From: Bacillus_AD sp047238185
GTDB taxonomy: Bacteria; Bacillota; Bacilli; Bacillales; DSM-1321
Length of the DNA: 64,000 nucleotides
Assembly (NCBI RefSeq): GCF_047238185.1
Contig: NZ_JBDFMI010000006.1
Coordinates: 434,001 to 498,000, forward strand
Direction: 5' to 3'
The notes under the pieces are model-generated. The model did no database searches. It was given only the letters and a program-made list of their open reading frames with translations, and had not been told where the DNA came from. Within the stretch, counting starts at the first letter, position 1; every line of letters starts with the position of its first letter. Shown here in pieces: positions 55,621 through 63,757 of this stretch. The position numbers were made by a program, and so were the translations under genes.

Positions 55621-56709
55621 ATGGAAACCATATCTGTACACGGGGCACCCAGCGAATATATCCTTCAGAAGGGAAGCCTTCAGTTACTGGAAGAGAAGCT
55701 CAAAGAGCGCGGATTTGAAAAAGTGATCATTGTCCACGGCCGCAAATCGTGGCATGCCGCACGGCCGTACTGGCCGGCACTGAGAGATACAAAAAGCATT
55801 GATTTTACGTATGGAGGCGAATGCTCTTTCTCCGAGATAGATGCCCTTTCCCAGCTGGCTGCCGAACATCATGTAGATGCCATTATCGGTGTCGGCGGCG
55901 GTAAGGTACTGGACTTAGTGAAGGCCGCAAGCCATGTGACACATACACCTTATATCCTGATACCGACGCTCGCTTCCAATTGTTCTCCATGGACGCCTGT
56001 AGCCGTTATCTATGACAATGCTGGCGTATTCAGCCGTTTTGATGTATATCCTGAGGCAGCTAGCCTCGTTTTGGTGGAGCCTTTGATCTTGCTGGCTGCA
56101 CCCTTAGAGCTGTTAGTGGCCGGAATTGGGGATACATTGGCCAAATGGTACGAAGCGGATGTCCAAATGGCTTCGATTGCCGATAAATCCGTTCCCTTGC
56201 AAATTTCACACCACGTCGCCGCCTTATGCAAAGAGCAACTATTGACACACTCCGAGGCAGCAATAGAGGCAGTGCGCTCAGGGCAATTGAATGATTCTTT
56301 CATTCAAATTACCGAAACGGTCATTATGCTGGCCGGCATGGTTGGCGGATTCGGAGACCATTATGGACGAGTCGCCGCTGCCCACGCCATACATAATGGC
56401 TTAACAGCGCTCGATGAAACCCACGTTGCCCTCCATGGCGAAAAAGTGGCCTATGGCATTCTAGTCCAACTGGTCCTTGAAGATAAATGGGCTGAAGTGA
56501 AAACATTGCTCCCATTTTACCGCCGGCTTTCCCTGCCGGCTTCCTTAAAAGAAGTAGGAGTGACCGATCTAACCAGCGATAAAATAAATCAAACCGCCCA
56601 AAAAGCGACCATCCCTGGCGAATCGATTCATATTTTGCCTGGCGGACCGGTGGGAACAGAACGTGTTGCCCGAGCCATCATAGATTTAGAAGCCTTTATT
56701 GGCCGATAA
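55621..56709 (+). CDS. Iron-containing alcohol dehydrogenase family, hydroxycarboxylate dehydrogenase-like
   Basis: 362 residues. The Rossmann-like N-domain has GVGGGKVLDLVKAASHVTHTPYILIPTLASNCSPWTP, and metal ligands are IGDTLAKW (Asp), AHAIHNGL (His) and LHGEKVAYG (His). This is the glycerol-dehydrogenase/HcxA branch. E. coli HcxA (YbdH) reduces 2-oxo acids, including the methionine keto acid KMTB. The gene follows metQ by 28 bases with GGGAAAGAGGG before ATG and shares the operon terminator, so it is under S-box control. A role in 4-methylthio-2-oxobutanoate/2-hydroxy-4-methylthiobutanoate interconversion is plausible. Confidence 0.8.
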   Translation: METISVHGAPSEYILQKGSLQLLEEKLKERGFEKVIIVHGRKSWHAARPYWPALRDTKSIDFTYGGECSFSEIDALSQLAAEHHVDAIIGVGGGKVLDLVKAASHVTHTPYILIPTLASNCSPWTPVAVIYDNAGVFSRFDVYPEAASLVLVEPLILLAAPLELLVAGIGDTLAKWYEADVQMASIADKSVPLQISHHVAALCKEQLLTHSEAAIEAVRSGQLNDSFIQITETVIMLAGMVGGFGDHYGRVAAAHAIHNGLTALDETHVALHGEKVAYGILVQLVLEDKWAEVKTLLPFYRRLSLPASLKEVGVTDLTSDKINQTAQKATIPGESIHILPGGPVGTERVARAIIDLEAFIGR

Positions 56710-56734
56710 ACATGTTATCTTGAAATCTTCCTAG

Positions 56735-56767
56735 AAAAAAAAAGCAGGTGATCCCTGCTTTTTTTTT
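56735..56767. terminator. Bidirectional terminator between the met operon and gpmA
   Basis: The stem of 9 A-T pairs plus GCAGG / CCTGC with a five-base loop has U-runs in both directions. Confidence 0.88.
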
Positions 56768-57523
56768 CTATTCTGTTTGTTTTCCTCGCTCTTTCAAATG
56801 CTTAGGAATTTCCTCTTTTGCTACTTTCCCTTCCATTCCTAGATAATAATGGCGGATAGGCTTTAAATCGTCATCTAACTCGTATACAAGCGGAGTCCCT
56901 GTCGGTATATTCAAGCTGGCAATCCCATCTCCCGGAATGTCATCCAAATAGCGCACCAGTGCTCTAAGGGTATTCCCGTGTGCGGATATAATGATTTTTT
57001 TATTTTCTTTCAGCTTAGGAGCTATATGGTCATTCCACTCTTCAAGAACCCTTTTCTCCGTGTCTTCCAAATTCTCGGACAGAGGAATTTGCTCTTCATT
57101 CAATTCATGGTATTTCTGCTCATGGCCGGCGTAGCGTTCATCGTCCTTTGACAATTCCGGCGGCCTTACATTCACATACCGTCTCCATTTATGTACTTGT
57201 TCTTCCCCATATTTATCGGCCGTTTCCTTTTTGTTCAACCCTTGCAGGGCACCATAATGCCGTTCATTCAATTTCCAAGATTTATAGACAGGAAGCCACA
57301 TCAGGTCCATCTCATCAAGAATAATCCATAATGTCCGGATTGCGCGTTTTAAAACGGATGTATACGCCAAATCGAAAGTGAATCCATTTTCAGCTAATAT
57401 TTTTGCCGCCCGCTTCGCTTCTTCAAGGCCATTTTCTGAAAGATCTACATCTGTCCAACCTGTAAACTTATTCTCCAGATTCCATACACTTTGCCCATGC
57501 CGGATAAGCACCAGTTTCTTCAT
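56768..57523 (-). CDS. gpmA: 2,3-bisphosphoglycerate-dependent phosphoglycerate mutase
   Basis: 251 residues. LIRHGQSVWNLENKFTGWTDV has the phospho-histidine at residue 9, KLNERHYGALQGLNKKETA the catalytic Glu and Arg set, and IISAHGNTLRALVRYLDDI the second His. Length and the FTGW motif identify the dPGM (GpmA) type, not the cobalamin/PhoE-like group. Bacillus normally uses the cofactor-independent GpmI in its gapA-pgk-tpi-eno cluster, so this is likely a second mutase. AGGAGGAACTG precedes the ATG. Confidence 0.93.
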   Translation of the reverse strand: MKKLVLIRHGQSVWNLENKFTGWTDVDLSENGLEEAKRAAKILAENGFTFDLAYTSVLKRAIRTLWIILDEMDLMWLPVYKSWKLNERHYGALQGLNKKETADKYGEEQVHKWRRYVNVRPPELSKDDERYAGHEQKYHELNEEQIPLSENLEDTEKRVLEEWNDHIAPKLKENKKIIISAHGNTLRALVRYLDDIPGDGIASLNIPTGTPLVYELDDDLKPIRHYYLGMEGKVAKEEIPKHLKERGKQTE

Positions 57524-57773
57524 TCATCAGTTCCTCCTTCTACGAACTTCATCTATATAGCATCTTCCCACATTCTACCTTTCCATAAACATTCGCATCT
57601 GCTTTATTATTATTAAAATATAATTATTTCACCTTTACGATGTAAGGATGGGATGTTCAACAAAGGCAAGAAACCGGCATATGTCTCTCATTTCTGGCAC
57701 TTATCAACATGCTTATAGTAGAATAGAAAACGGAATATAGATTCATCAATTCTAAAAAAGGAGCCAGCTACAC

Positions 57774-58562
57774 TTGAAATCACTCATGCACTTCGCTTAT
57801 CTTCAGGCGATGTCCTGTATTTTCCCTGTCGTTATTTTCGTTGCCCTGGCCCTTTCAAAAGTGGTCGAAATCCCTTACCTTCATAGGTATGATTTCATCC
57901 TCATCATCTGTATTGCCGCTCAAGTTTTTATGGTCGTGGCAAAACTGGAGACGATCGATGAACTGAAAGTCATTTGCTTGTTTCATATTATCGGCCTGGC
58001 CCTTGAACTCTTTAAAGTACATATGGGCTCATGGGCGTATCCTGAAGAAGCATATAGCAAGTTTTTCGGAGTCCCCTTGTATAGTGGCTTCATGTATGCT
58101 AGTGTGGCAAGCTATATATGCCAAGCCTGGAGACGGTTGAATTTGAAAATTACCGGTTGGCCCAAGGCGTTCTGGACAATTCTTATTTCTGTCCTTATAT
58201 ACTTGAATTTCTTTACCCACCACTACCTTTTTGATGCCAGATGGTGGCTGACAGCTCTATTGTTCATTATCTTCTTCAAAACAGTTGTTTACTTTAAGTT
58301 GAACGGGCGTATGTATCGTATGCCGCTTTCCTTATCCTTTCTTTTGATTGGTTTCTTCATTTGGATTGCTGAAAACATAACAACTTTTTTAGGAGCCTGG
58401 CAATACCCGGACCAAAGGCAAGCATGGTCCCTTGTCCATATCGGCAAAATCAGCTCATGGTTCCTGCTTGTGGTCATTAGTATCATTATTGTTGCGCAAT
58501 TAAAAAAAGTGAAAGATACTAGCGTGCAAACGTCACGTACACCCCCTTCATATGATGTATAA
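57774..58562 (+). CDS. DUF817 family integral membrane protein
   Basis: 262 residues, about eight membrane segments. The stretch LFKVHMGSWAYPEEAYSKFFGVPLYSGFMYASVASYICQAWRR and the ending ENITTFLGAWQYPDQRQAW...KISSWFLLVVISII are typical of DUF817 (YoaT-type) proteins. Function unknown. The start is TTG 57774 with AAGGAG ten bases upstream; ATG 57786 is too far. Alone between gpmA and a thioesterase gene. Confidence 0.85.
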   Translation: MKSLMHFAYLQAMSCIFPVVIFVALALSKVVEIPYLHRYDFILIICIAAQVFMVVAKLETIDELKVICLFHIIGLALELFKVHMGSWAYPEEAYSKFFGVPLYSGFMYASVASYICQAWRRLNLKITGWPKAFWTILISVLIYLNFFTHHYLFDARWWLTALLFIIFFKTVVYFKLNGRMYRMPLSLSFLLIGFFIWIAENITTFLGAWQYPDQRQAWSLVHIGKISSWFLLVVISIIIVAQLKKVKDTSVQTSRTPPSYDV

Positions 58563-58564
58563 AA

Positions 58565-58596
58565 AAGCAATTGGGCCAATTAGCGCCCAATTGCTT
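58565..58596. terminator. Bidirectional terminator after the DUF817 gene
   Basis: A perfect 12-bp stem AAGCAATTGGGC / GCCCAATTGCTT with an eight-base loop, AAAAA on the left and TTCTTC on the right. Serves the convergent thioesterase gene too. Confidence 0.85.
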
Positions 58597-58606
58597 CTTC
58601 TGTTAT

Positions 58607-59095
58607 TCATTCACTTTTCACAAAAGTAGATGGCATCACAACAGCGATTACTTCACCTGCCGCACATAGCTCATCGCCTGCATAAACAACGGTTTCAACC
58701 TTCCATTTTTTCGGATGGATTTCAGACACCTTCCCTACCGCACGCAAAGCCACCCCTTGAGGAGTCGGCTTCATAAATTTCACCTGTAACGATCCAGTAA
58801 CAAAGCGGGGCGGCTCAGCGCCATCCCCAGGTTCATGGCCATTTTTCCGATGCATCGCCAATGCTGCAGAACCTGTTCCATGGCAATCGATCAAAGAAGC
58901 AATCAATCCTCCATAAACAAATCCCGGCAGTGCTTTATGTTCCGGCAGCGGCTGATAAATCGTGATTGTTTCGTCTCCCACATTCCATCCTGTGCGGAAA
59001 TGATGGCCATCTTCATTTAAACGGCCGCAGCCATAGCACCAAGCGAAGTCATCCGGATACTCATCCTGGATGGCAACTAACACTTTATCTTCCAT
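58607..59095 (-). CDS. PaaI-type hot-dog thioesterase family protein
   Basis: 162 residues. CYGCGRLNEDGHHFRTGWNVGDETITIYQPLPEHKALPGFVYGGLIASLIDCHGTGSAALAM is the hot-dog substrate cradle (H...G-x-x-x-GG-x-x-x-x-x-x-D). RFVTGSLQVKFMKPTP is the opposite strand. Acts on acyl-CoA thioesters in characterised relatives; substrate unknown. The CYGCG pair may bind metal. AGGAGGGTTTC precedes the ATG. Confidence 0.85.
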   Translation of the reverse strand: MEDKVLVAIQDEYPDDFAWCYGCGRLNEDGHHFRTGWNVGDETITIYQPLPEHKALPGFVYGGLIASLIDCHGTGSAALAMHRKNGHEPGDGAEPPRFVTGSLQVKFMKPTPQGVALRAVGKVSEIHPKKWKVETVVYAGDELCAAGEVIAVVMPSTFVKSE

Positions 59096-59295
59096 CAGAA
59101 ACCCTCCTTTTTAAGACCATTATAGCACGGACAAAAGGAAATGATTGGAACATCTAATGATGTAGCCTCTTTTCATAAATGAAAGCAATATATTAAAAAA
59201 TCATTTCCTGCATTCATTCTTTATTTCGCTCTTTCAGTCATTCATTAAGAGAATATATAATTTTTCGCCTCATTGACTGCATTCGAGGCTTCCTA

Positions 59296-59472
59296 CATAT
59301 ACTGGTGCCGGCCGATGCAATCGGAAGAAGCCTGGCCCCGCCGGACGGCATTGCTGCAGGGATTATGGTCGCACTCATTGGGTTCGCCATATTGTATGTT
59401 TCTTTTGTCGGAAAAATAATTCTGTTTTTCCACGTATGGAGAAGCCTCCTCACATTCCAGTGCGTTCAATGA
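59296..59472 (+). pseudogene. Probable remnant of a FecCD (iron/siderophore ABC) permease C-terminus
   Basis: The frame beginning at 59296 reads HILVPADAIGRSLAPPDGIAAGIMVALIGFAILYVSFV, which resembles the last helix pair of BtuC/FecCD permeases (ADTLGR...PEIPVGI...ALIGAPFFLYLL), and ends at TGA 59470. No start, ribosome binding site, N-terminal helices or partner genes are present. The usual PFFLYLL is altered. Degenerate, so a low-confidence call. Confidence 0.35.
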
Positions 59473-59514
59473 AACACTGTAATCAGCCTGTTTAGAGAAA
59501 ATAGCTAAAAGAAA

Positions 59515-59551
59515 GAAACACCTTCAGGGCGGTTCAGGCCCAGGGTGTTTC
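59515..59551 (-). terminator. Terminator of the NCS1-hydrolase operon
   Basis: The stem GAAACACC / GGTGTTTC encloses an inner GGGC / GCCC pair, followed by TTTCTTTT on the minus strand. It ends near the NCS1 stop. Confidence 0.75.
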
Positions 59552-59566
59552 TCAATTTCTCCCGTA

Positions 59567-61081
59567 TTATTTGGCTGCCGCTTTCAGATCTGCCGCTTCC
59601 GTATCATCTTTTCGAGTGGTGATCTCTTCATATTCCTTTGAGGTTAGTAGACTTCGGTCATTTCGCATTAAGTACGTATAGCATGCTCCGGCAATCACGA
59701 GCCCAAACATCAGGGCATTTTCCCAGAGAAACGAGAGAGAAGGGACAATAAGTCCGATAGCCGGTATTAGAATGCCTATCGCGAATGAAAGGATGCTAGC
59801 CATGTTAAAGCCTGATCGATAGCTGTATCTGCCATCCGGCCTGTATAATTCAGCCAAATGCAGCCTCCGTTTCCTTACAACCCAATAGTCGGCCATAGCG
59901 ATCCCATCGATTGGCCCCAAAAAAGCGCCAAGCGTTCCGAGGAAACCGTATAGCAATGTGCTGAAGTTGGACAGTAGATACCACGGCTGCATCAAGATAG
60001 CCAAGACACCTGTTATCAGTACGCCCAGGCCAAAGGTTATGTGCTTGGGAGACATATTCTCAATCGCACGGGCCGGGGCTACCAAATTGGCGCCTACATT
60101 CACTGCCAGACAAGCAAGTACAACAATGATCGCGCCGATAAACACGATGGGCGTCGGAAATTTGGCCAGCAATTCAACTGGCTGCCAGATAGCCTTGCCG
60201 AATACTATGACAGTAGCGGAAGTAACAAAAATACCTATAAACGAAAAAATAGTCATCGTAAGCGGAAGGGCAAGGCTTTGGCCGATTTGTGAGGATTTAT
60301 GTGATTTGGCGTAGCGGGCAAAATCGGGAATATTCAAGGAAACAGTTGCCCAAAAGGCGATGACACTCGTAACGGAAGGGAAAAACACAGCGAGAAAAGA
60401 ACCAGTTGTATGGAATTTGCCCGGTTCGGTCAATAATGGCCCTAGGCCATGGGCGCTTTTAATGGCCCAGATAAGAAGAAAAATAGAAGCAATGCCAACT
60501 ACCGGACTGGCGATAATCATCAGCCATTTTATGGCTCCCGGCCCTTTGAAACCGACGATGACATTCAGCAGAAGAAAGAAGGCGAATGTGATGGCTGTAT
60601 GGAAAGGAACTTGATCCCAAAAGGAAAAAGCGACGCCCATCAGTGTATCAATAGCTGTCGTACCGAACCAAACGTTGATGCCGAACCATGCAGCCGATAT
60701 GAGCGCCCTTGTGACAGTCGGGATATGCGCCCCTTTCGAACCGAACCACAGCCTGGCAAAAACGGGATAAGGAATGCCGTATTTCGTGCCTGCATGGGAA
60801 TTGAGGAGTACAGGAACCAGGATGATGCAATTCCCTATAAAAATCGTTAAGAGGGCCTGCCACCAGTTCATCCCGACAGAAATCATGGCACTTGCCATTG
60901 TATAAGACGGTAAACAAAGGCACATACCGATCCAGAGAGAAGCAAAACTCCATCCAGTCCAGGAATGTTCACTCCTAGAGGTCGGCCGCAAATCCTCATT
61001 CCAGAGCGGGCTGGACTCTAAGGATTTGCTCACCCCGTCCTTTAATGTAACGATTGAATTTTCTTCAATCTGTACTTTCAT
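59567..61081 (-). CDS. NCS1-family nucleobase/hydantoin/allantoin:cation symporter
   Basis: 504 residues, 12 membrane segments. LWNEDLRPTSRSEHSWTGWSFASLWIGMCLCLPSYTMASAM is the NCS1 N-terminal motif with the substrate-binding Trp region, followed by WWQALLTIFIGNCI, GIPYPVFARLWFG and VWFGTTAIDTLMG. The family imports uracil, cytosine, allantoin or hydantoins. The companion hydrolase starts 4 bases inside it (ATGA overlap), so the two are a functional pair. Substrate could be a ureide or hydantoin; the hydrolase points to N-carbamoyl chemistry. Confidence 0.88.
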   Translation of the reverse strand: MKVQIEENSIVTLKDGVSKSLESSPLWNEDLRPTSRSEHSWTGWSFASLWIGMCLCLPSYTMASAMISVGMNWWQALLTIFIGNCIILVPVLLNSHAGTKYGIPYPVFARLWFGSKGAHIPTVTRALISAAWFGINVWFGTTAIDTLMGVAFSFWDQVPFHTAITFAFFLLLNVIVGFKGPGAIKWLMIIASPVVGIASIFLLIWAIKSAHGLGPLLTEPGKFHTTGSFLAVFFPSVTSVIAFWATVSLNIPDFARYAKSHKSSQIGQSLALPLTMTIFSFIGIFVTSATVIVFGKAIWQPVELLAKFPTPIVFIGAIIVVLACLAVNVGANLVAPARAIENMSPKHITFGLGVLITGVLAILMQPWYLLSNFSTLLYGFLGTLGAFLGPIDGIAMADYWVVRKRRLHLAELYRPDGRYSYRSGFNMASILSFAIGILIPAIGLIVPSLSFLWENALMFGLVIAGACYTYLMRNDRSLLTSKEYEEITTRKDDTEAADLKAAAK

Positions 61082-62316
61082 ACACGCTCCTCCCTTTTAT
61101 TGGAGGCCGACAGCAGCGACATGACAGTTCCCAACAGGATATTGGCTCCTTTGGCGCAATCCTCAAAGCTGGTATATTCCTCCTCGCAATGGCTTTTGCC
61201 ATTTAAGCTTGGAACAAAAATCATAGCAGATGGAATATAGCTGGCTATAAACTGTGCATCATGCCCGGCGCCGCTGTACATTCGATGGGCAGAGTATCCG
61301 TATTCCCGGCTTACCGCTTCCATCCGTGAACAAATGGAAGGCTCAAAAACAACCGTATCTCTTCCCCATAATTTTTCGGAAGAAATGCGGCAGCCTTCTT
61401 TTTCTTTCGGCAAGGCTTCGATCCGATCGACCACTTGTTTGATTTTCTCGGGATCCTTATGCCTTGCTTCCAATGTGAACACAACTTTATTGGGAATGAC
61501 TGTATGGATATTAGGGGAAACATTCATGCGCCCCATTGTAAAGACTAATTCATCATCAATTGTGGACAGATCTCTGCGGAGCTCGGTAATGGCTTCTGCT
61601 GCGACGAATAATGGATCTTTTCTCATATTCATAGGCGTAGTGCCCGCATGGTCGGATTCTCCTGTTACCGTAATTTCATAGCAGGCCATCCCTAAAACAC
61701 CTTCAACAATGCCTATTTCAGTATCGAGGCTCTCCAGTACAGGTCCCTGTTCGATATGCAGTTCCAAATATGCCGTCCCTTCTTTCAGCCGATGATCCTC
61801 GCTGCCTTCATAGCCGCTCTCCTTAAGGGCTTGCTTGAAGGTGAGGCCATCCTTATCAGTTGATTCCAGCATCTTCTTTTTATCAAATTTACCGGAAAGA
61901 ACGCCTGAGCTCATCATAGCTGGATCGAATCTTGCGCCTTCTTCATTTGTAAAATTAACGACCATCAATGGAATTTCCGGCTTGACGTTAAAATCACGCA
62001 ATGTTCTAATAACTTCAAGCGCAGATAGCACTCCCAACACACCATCAAACTTGCCCCCTTTTTCGACTGAATCCAAATGGGAACCAAAAACAATCGGAGG
62101 CTGGTCGCTTTTTCCCGGCAGGACACTGTAGATATTGCCCATATCATCCACCGCCACATCCATTCCGAGATCCCGGCAACATTGGCTAAAATAATTCCTG
62201 GCTTTTATATCTTCCGCTGAGAGGGACAGCCGTGTAACCCCTCCATTTTCCGTAGCACCAAATAAACTGAATTCCTTTAATGATCTTTGTAATCTTTCCT
62301 CATCGCACTTGATCAT
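61078..62316 (-). CDS. M20 N-carbamoyl-amino-acid hydrolase / allantoate amidohydrolase family
   Basis: 412 residues. FGSHLDSVEKGGKFDGVLGVLSALEV (metal His and Asp), NFTNEEGARFDPAMMSSG (catalytic Glu), LELHIEQGPVLE (His), ITVTGESDHAGTTPM (lid His), and YSGAGHDAQFIA (metal His). The set is specific for L-N-carbamoylases, beta-ureidopropionases and allantoate amidohydrolases, which release ammonia and carbon dioxide from carbamoyl or ureido groups. Start ATG 62316 with GAGGTTTTC region. Operon with the NCS1 permease. Confidence 0.9.
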   Translation of the reverse strand: MIKCDEERLQRSLKEFSLFGATENGGVTRLSLSAEDIKARNYFSQCCRDLGMDVAVDDMGNIYSVLPGKSDQPPIVFGSHLDSVEKGGKFDGVLGVLSALEVIRTLRDFNVKPEIPLMVVNFTNEEGARFDPAMMSSGVLSGKFDKKKMLESTDKDGLTFKQALKESGYEGSEDHRLKEGTAYLELHIEQGPVLESLDTEIGIVEGVLGMACYEITVTGESDHAGTTPMNMRKDPLFVAAEAITELRRDLSTIDDELVFTMGRMNVSPNIHTVIPNKVVFTLEARHKDPEKIKQVVDRIEALPKEKEGCRISSEKLWGRDTVVFEPSICSRMEAVSREYGYSAHRMYSGAGHDAQFIASYIPSAMIFVPSLNGKSHCEEEYTSFEDCAKGANILLGTVMSLLSASNKREERV

Positions 62317-62383
62317 TCATGAAAACCTCCCTATTTAAGTGTATGGAAACCAAAATTCTTAAAATCATTCTACTTGATGAACA

Positions 62384-62404
62384 ATTGCCTGTACACTAGG
62401 CAAT
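62384..62404. promoter_or_regulatory. Inverted repeat between the hydrolase operon and the PucR-type gene
   Basis: ATTGCCT, GTACACT, AGGCAAT: a perfect 7-bp dyad. A second dyad, CTTTGT-N8-ACAAAG, is at 62416-62435. Both lie in the 230-base divergent region, where a regulator would bind. Confidence 0.4.
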
Positions 62405-62545
62405 CTGCTCAAAATCTTTGTGCATTTGAACAAAGAATGGAGCCTTCCAAACAAATAACAGATGAAAAAATCTAGAAAAGCACGTTATAATTAGAAAAAA
62501 TCACCAAAACATATGAATGATTTTCTAAAAAGGGGGTTTTTCCTG

Positions 62546-63709
62546 ATGGTCGCCTTAAAGCAATTGATTCAATTGCCGGAATGCAAGGAGCTGACATTAG
62601 TAGCAGGAGAGAAAGGCTTGGAGCGCCCGATCAATGGCATTAACGTTACGGAAAGTGTGGAACTGTCCCATTTTTACAGACCGAATGAACTGATGGTCAC
62701 TACCGGCATCCTTTTCGAAAGGGATGAAAGGAAACTGCTACATATGATTCAAGAAGCCTGCCGCAAGGACACTGTAGGCATCGTATTGAATATCGGCCCT
62801 TACATTTCCGAAATCCCGGAAACCGCACTCCGATTCGCGGATGAACATCATTACCCCGTTTTCCAGCTGCCGTGGACCTATCGGATCGCCGATTTCATTA
62901 AAACAACACTCTCTTTTCTATCTTCCTATCCATCTCTCTCAACGCCGGCAGAGGATTTAGTATCTTCCATTCTATTTAACGACCCGCCAGCAAACGAATG
63001 CACGATACCCGAACTCTTAAAAGCTGGATTTATCCCAGGCAGTCAGATGGCCATTATGGTCTGGACTTGCGACAAACCGGACATCCCTATTCAAGCTTAT
63101 AAGGGCTATATAGATAATGAACTGGCGAGGAGATACCCTTTGTTCCTCTCCACTAAGTCGAAAAATCAATTGATTTATCTTATGAAGGCAGACGATACTA
63201 TCCATTTGGACAATACTATTTCTTCTTCCATCCTTTCGGTGCAAGAGGACACTCGCTTCATCCATCCTTCTGCTTCTTTGAGAGCAGGAATAGGAAGTGA
63301 ATATACCGTCTTTCAAAAAATGCGCAAAAGCTATGAGGAAGCAATGCATGTCATACGGCTGCAACAGCATGAACATTGCCAGTCCATTTATACATACAGC
63401 GGCTCCGGCGCCTATAAGCTTCTTCTTTCGATTGATAACAAATCTCTCCTCATTGATTTCCATGAAGAACTGCTCGGCCCCCTCAAACGGTATGATTCGC
63501 TTCATGATACAAAGCTCGTTGCTTTTCTGCGCATCTATCTGCAGGAAAATGGAAGTACAAGCAATATCGGCAAACGGACATTCATTCACAGAAATACGGT
63601 TTTATATAAGCTTAAAAAAATCGAATCTCTCCTAGGTTTCCATCTCGCAGAGCCGTCTGCCCAAATGAATCTGTCACTCGCTTTCATGATCGAAGACCTT
63701 ATGTCCTGA
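62546..63709 (+). CDS. PucR-family transcriptional regulator
   Basis: 387 residues. An N-terminal purine-catabolism-regulator (PUCR) domain (LKQLIQLPECKELTLVAGEKGLERPINGINVTESVELSHFYRPNELMVTTGI) is followed by a GGDEF-like CdaR-type middle (RAGIGSEYTVFQKMRKSYEEAMHVI). The C-terminal HTH is LRIYLQENGSTSNIGKRTFIHRNTVLYKLKKIESLLG. Start ATG 62546 has AAGGGGG nine bases upstream; ATG 62513 lacks a ribosome binding site. Divergent from the NCS1-hydrolase operon, its likely target, typically activating nitrogen-source use. Confidence 0.9.
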   Translation: MVALKQLIQLPECKELTLVAGEKGLERPINGINVTESVELSHFYRPNELMVTTGILFERDERKLLHMIQEACRKDTVGIVLNIGPYISEIPETALRFADEHHYPVFQLPWTYRIADFIKTTLSFLSSYPSLSTPAEDLVSSILFNDPPANECTIPELLKAGFIPGSQMAIMVWTCDKPDIPIQAYKGYIDNELARRYPLFLSTKSKNQLIYLMKADDTIHLDNTISSSILSVQEDTRFIHPSASLRAGIGSEYTVFQKMRKSYEEAMHVIRLQQHEHCQSIYTYSGSGAYKLLLSIDNKSLLIDFHEELLGPLKRYDSLHDTKLVAFLRIYLQENGSTSNIGKRTFIHRNTVLYKLKKIESLLGFHLAEPSAQMNLSLAFMIEDLMS

Positions 63710-63717
63710 CATTAATC

Positions 63718-63742
63718 GAGGCTGTGCGGGTAGCACAGCCTC
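63718..63742. terminator. Bidirectional hairpin after the PucR-type gene
   Basis: A perfect 10-bp stem GAGGCTGTGC / GCACAGCCTC with a five-base loop. The U-tract is poor on both sides. Confidence 0.65.
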
Positions 63743-63757
63743 ATTAAACCATATAGA

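Noticed and set aside
59238..59453. 71-codon minus-strand ORF
   Set aside because: It is the complement of the FecCD-like remnant and has no ribosome binding site.
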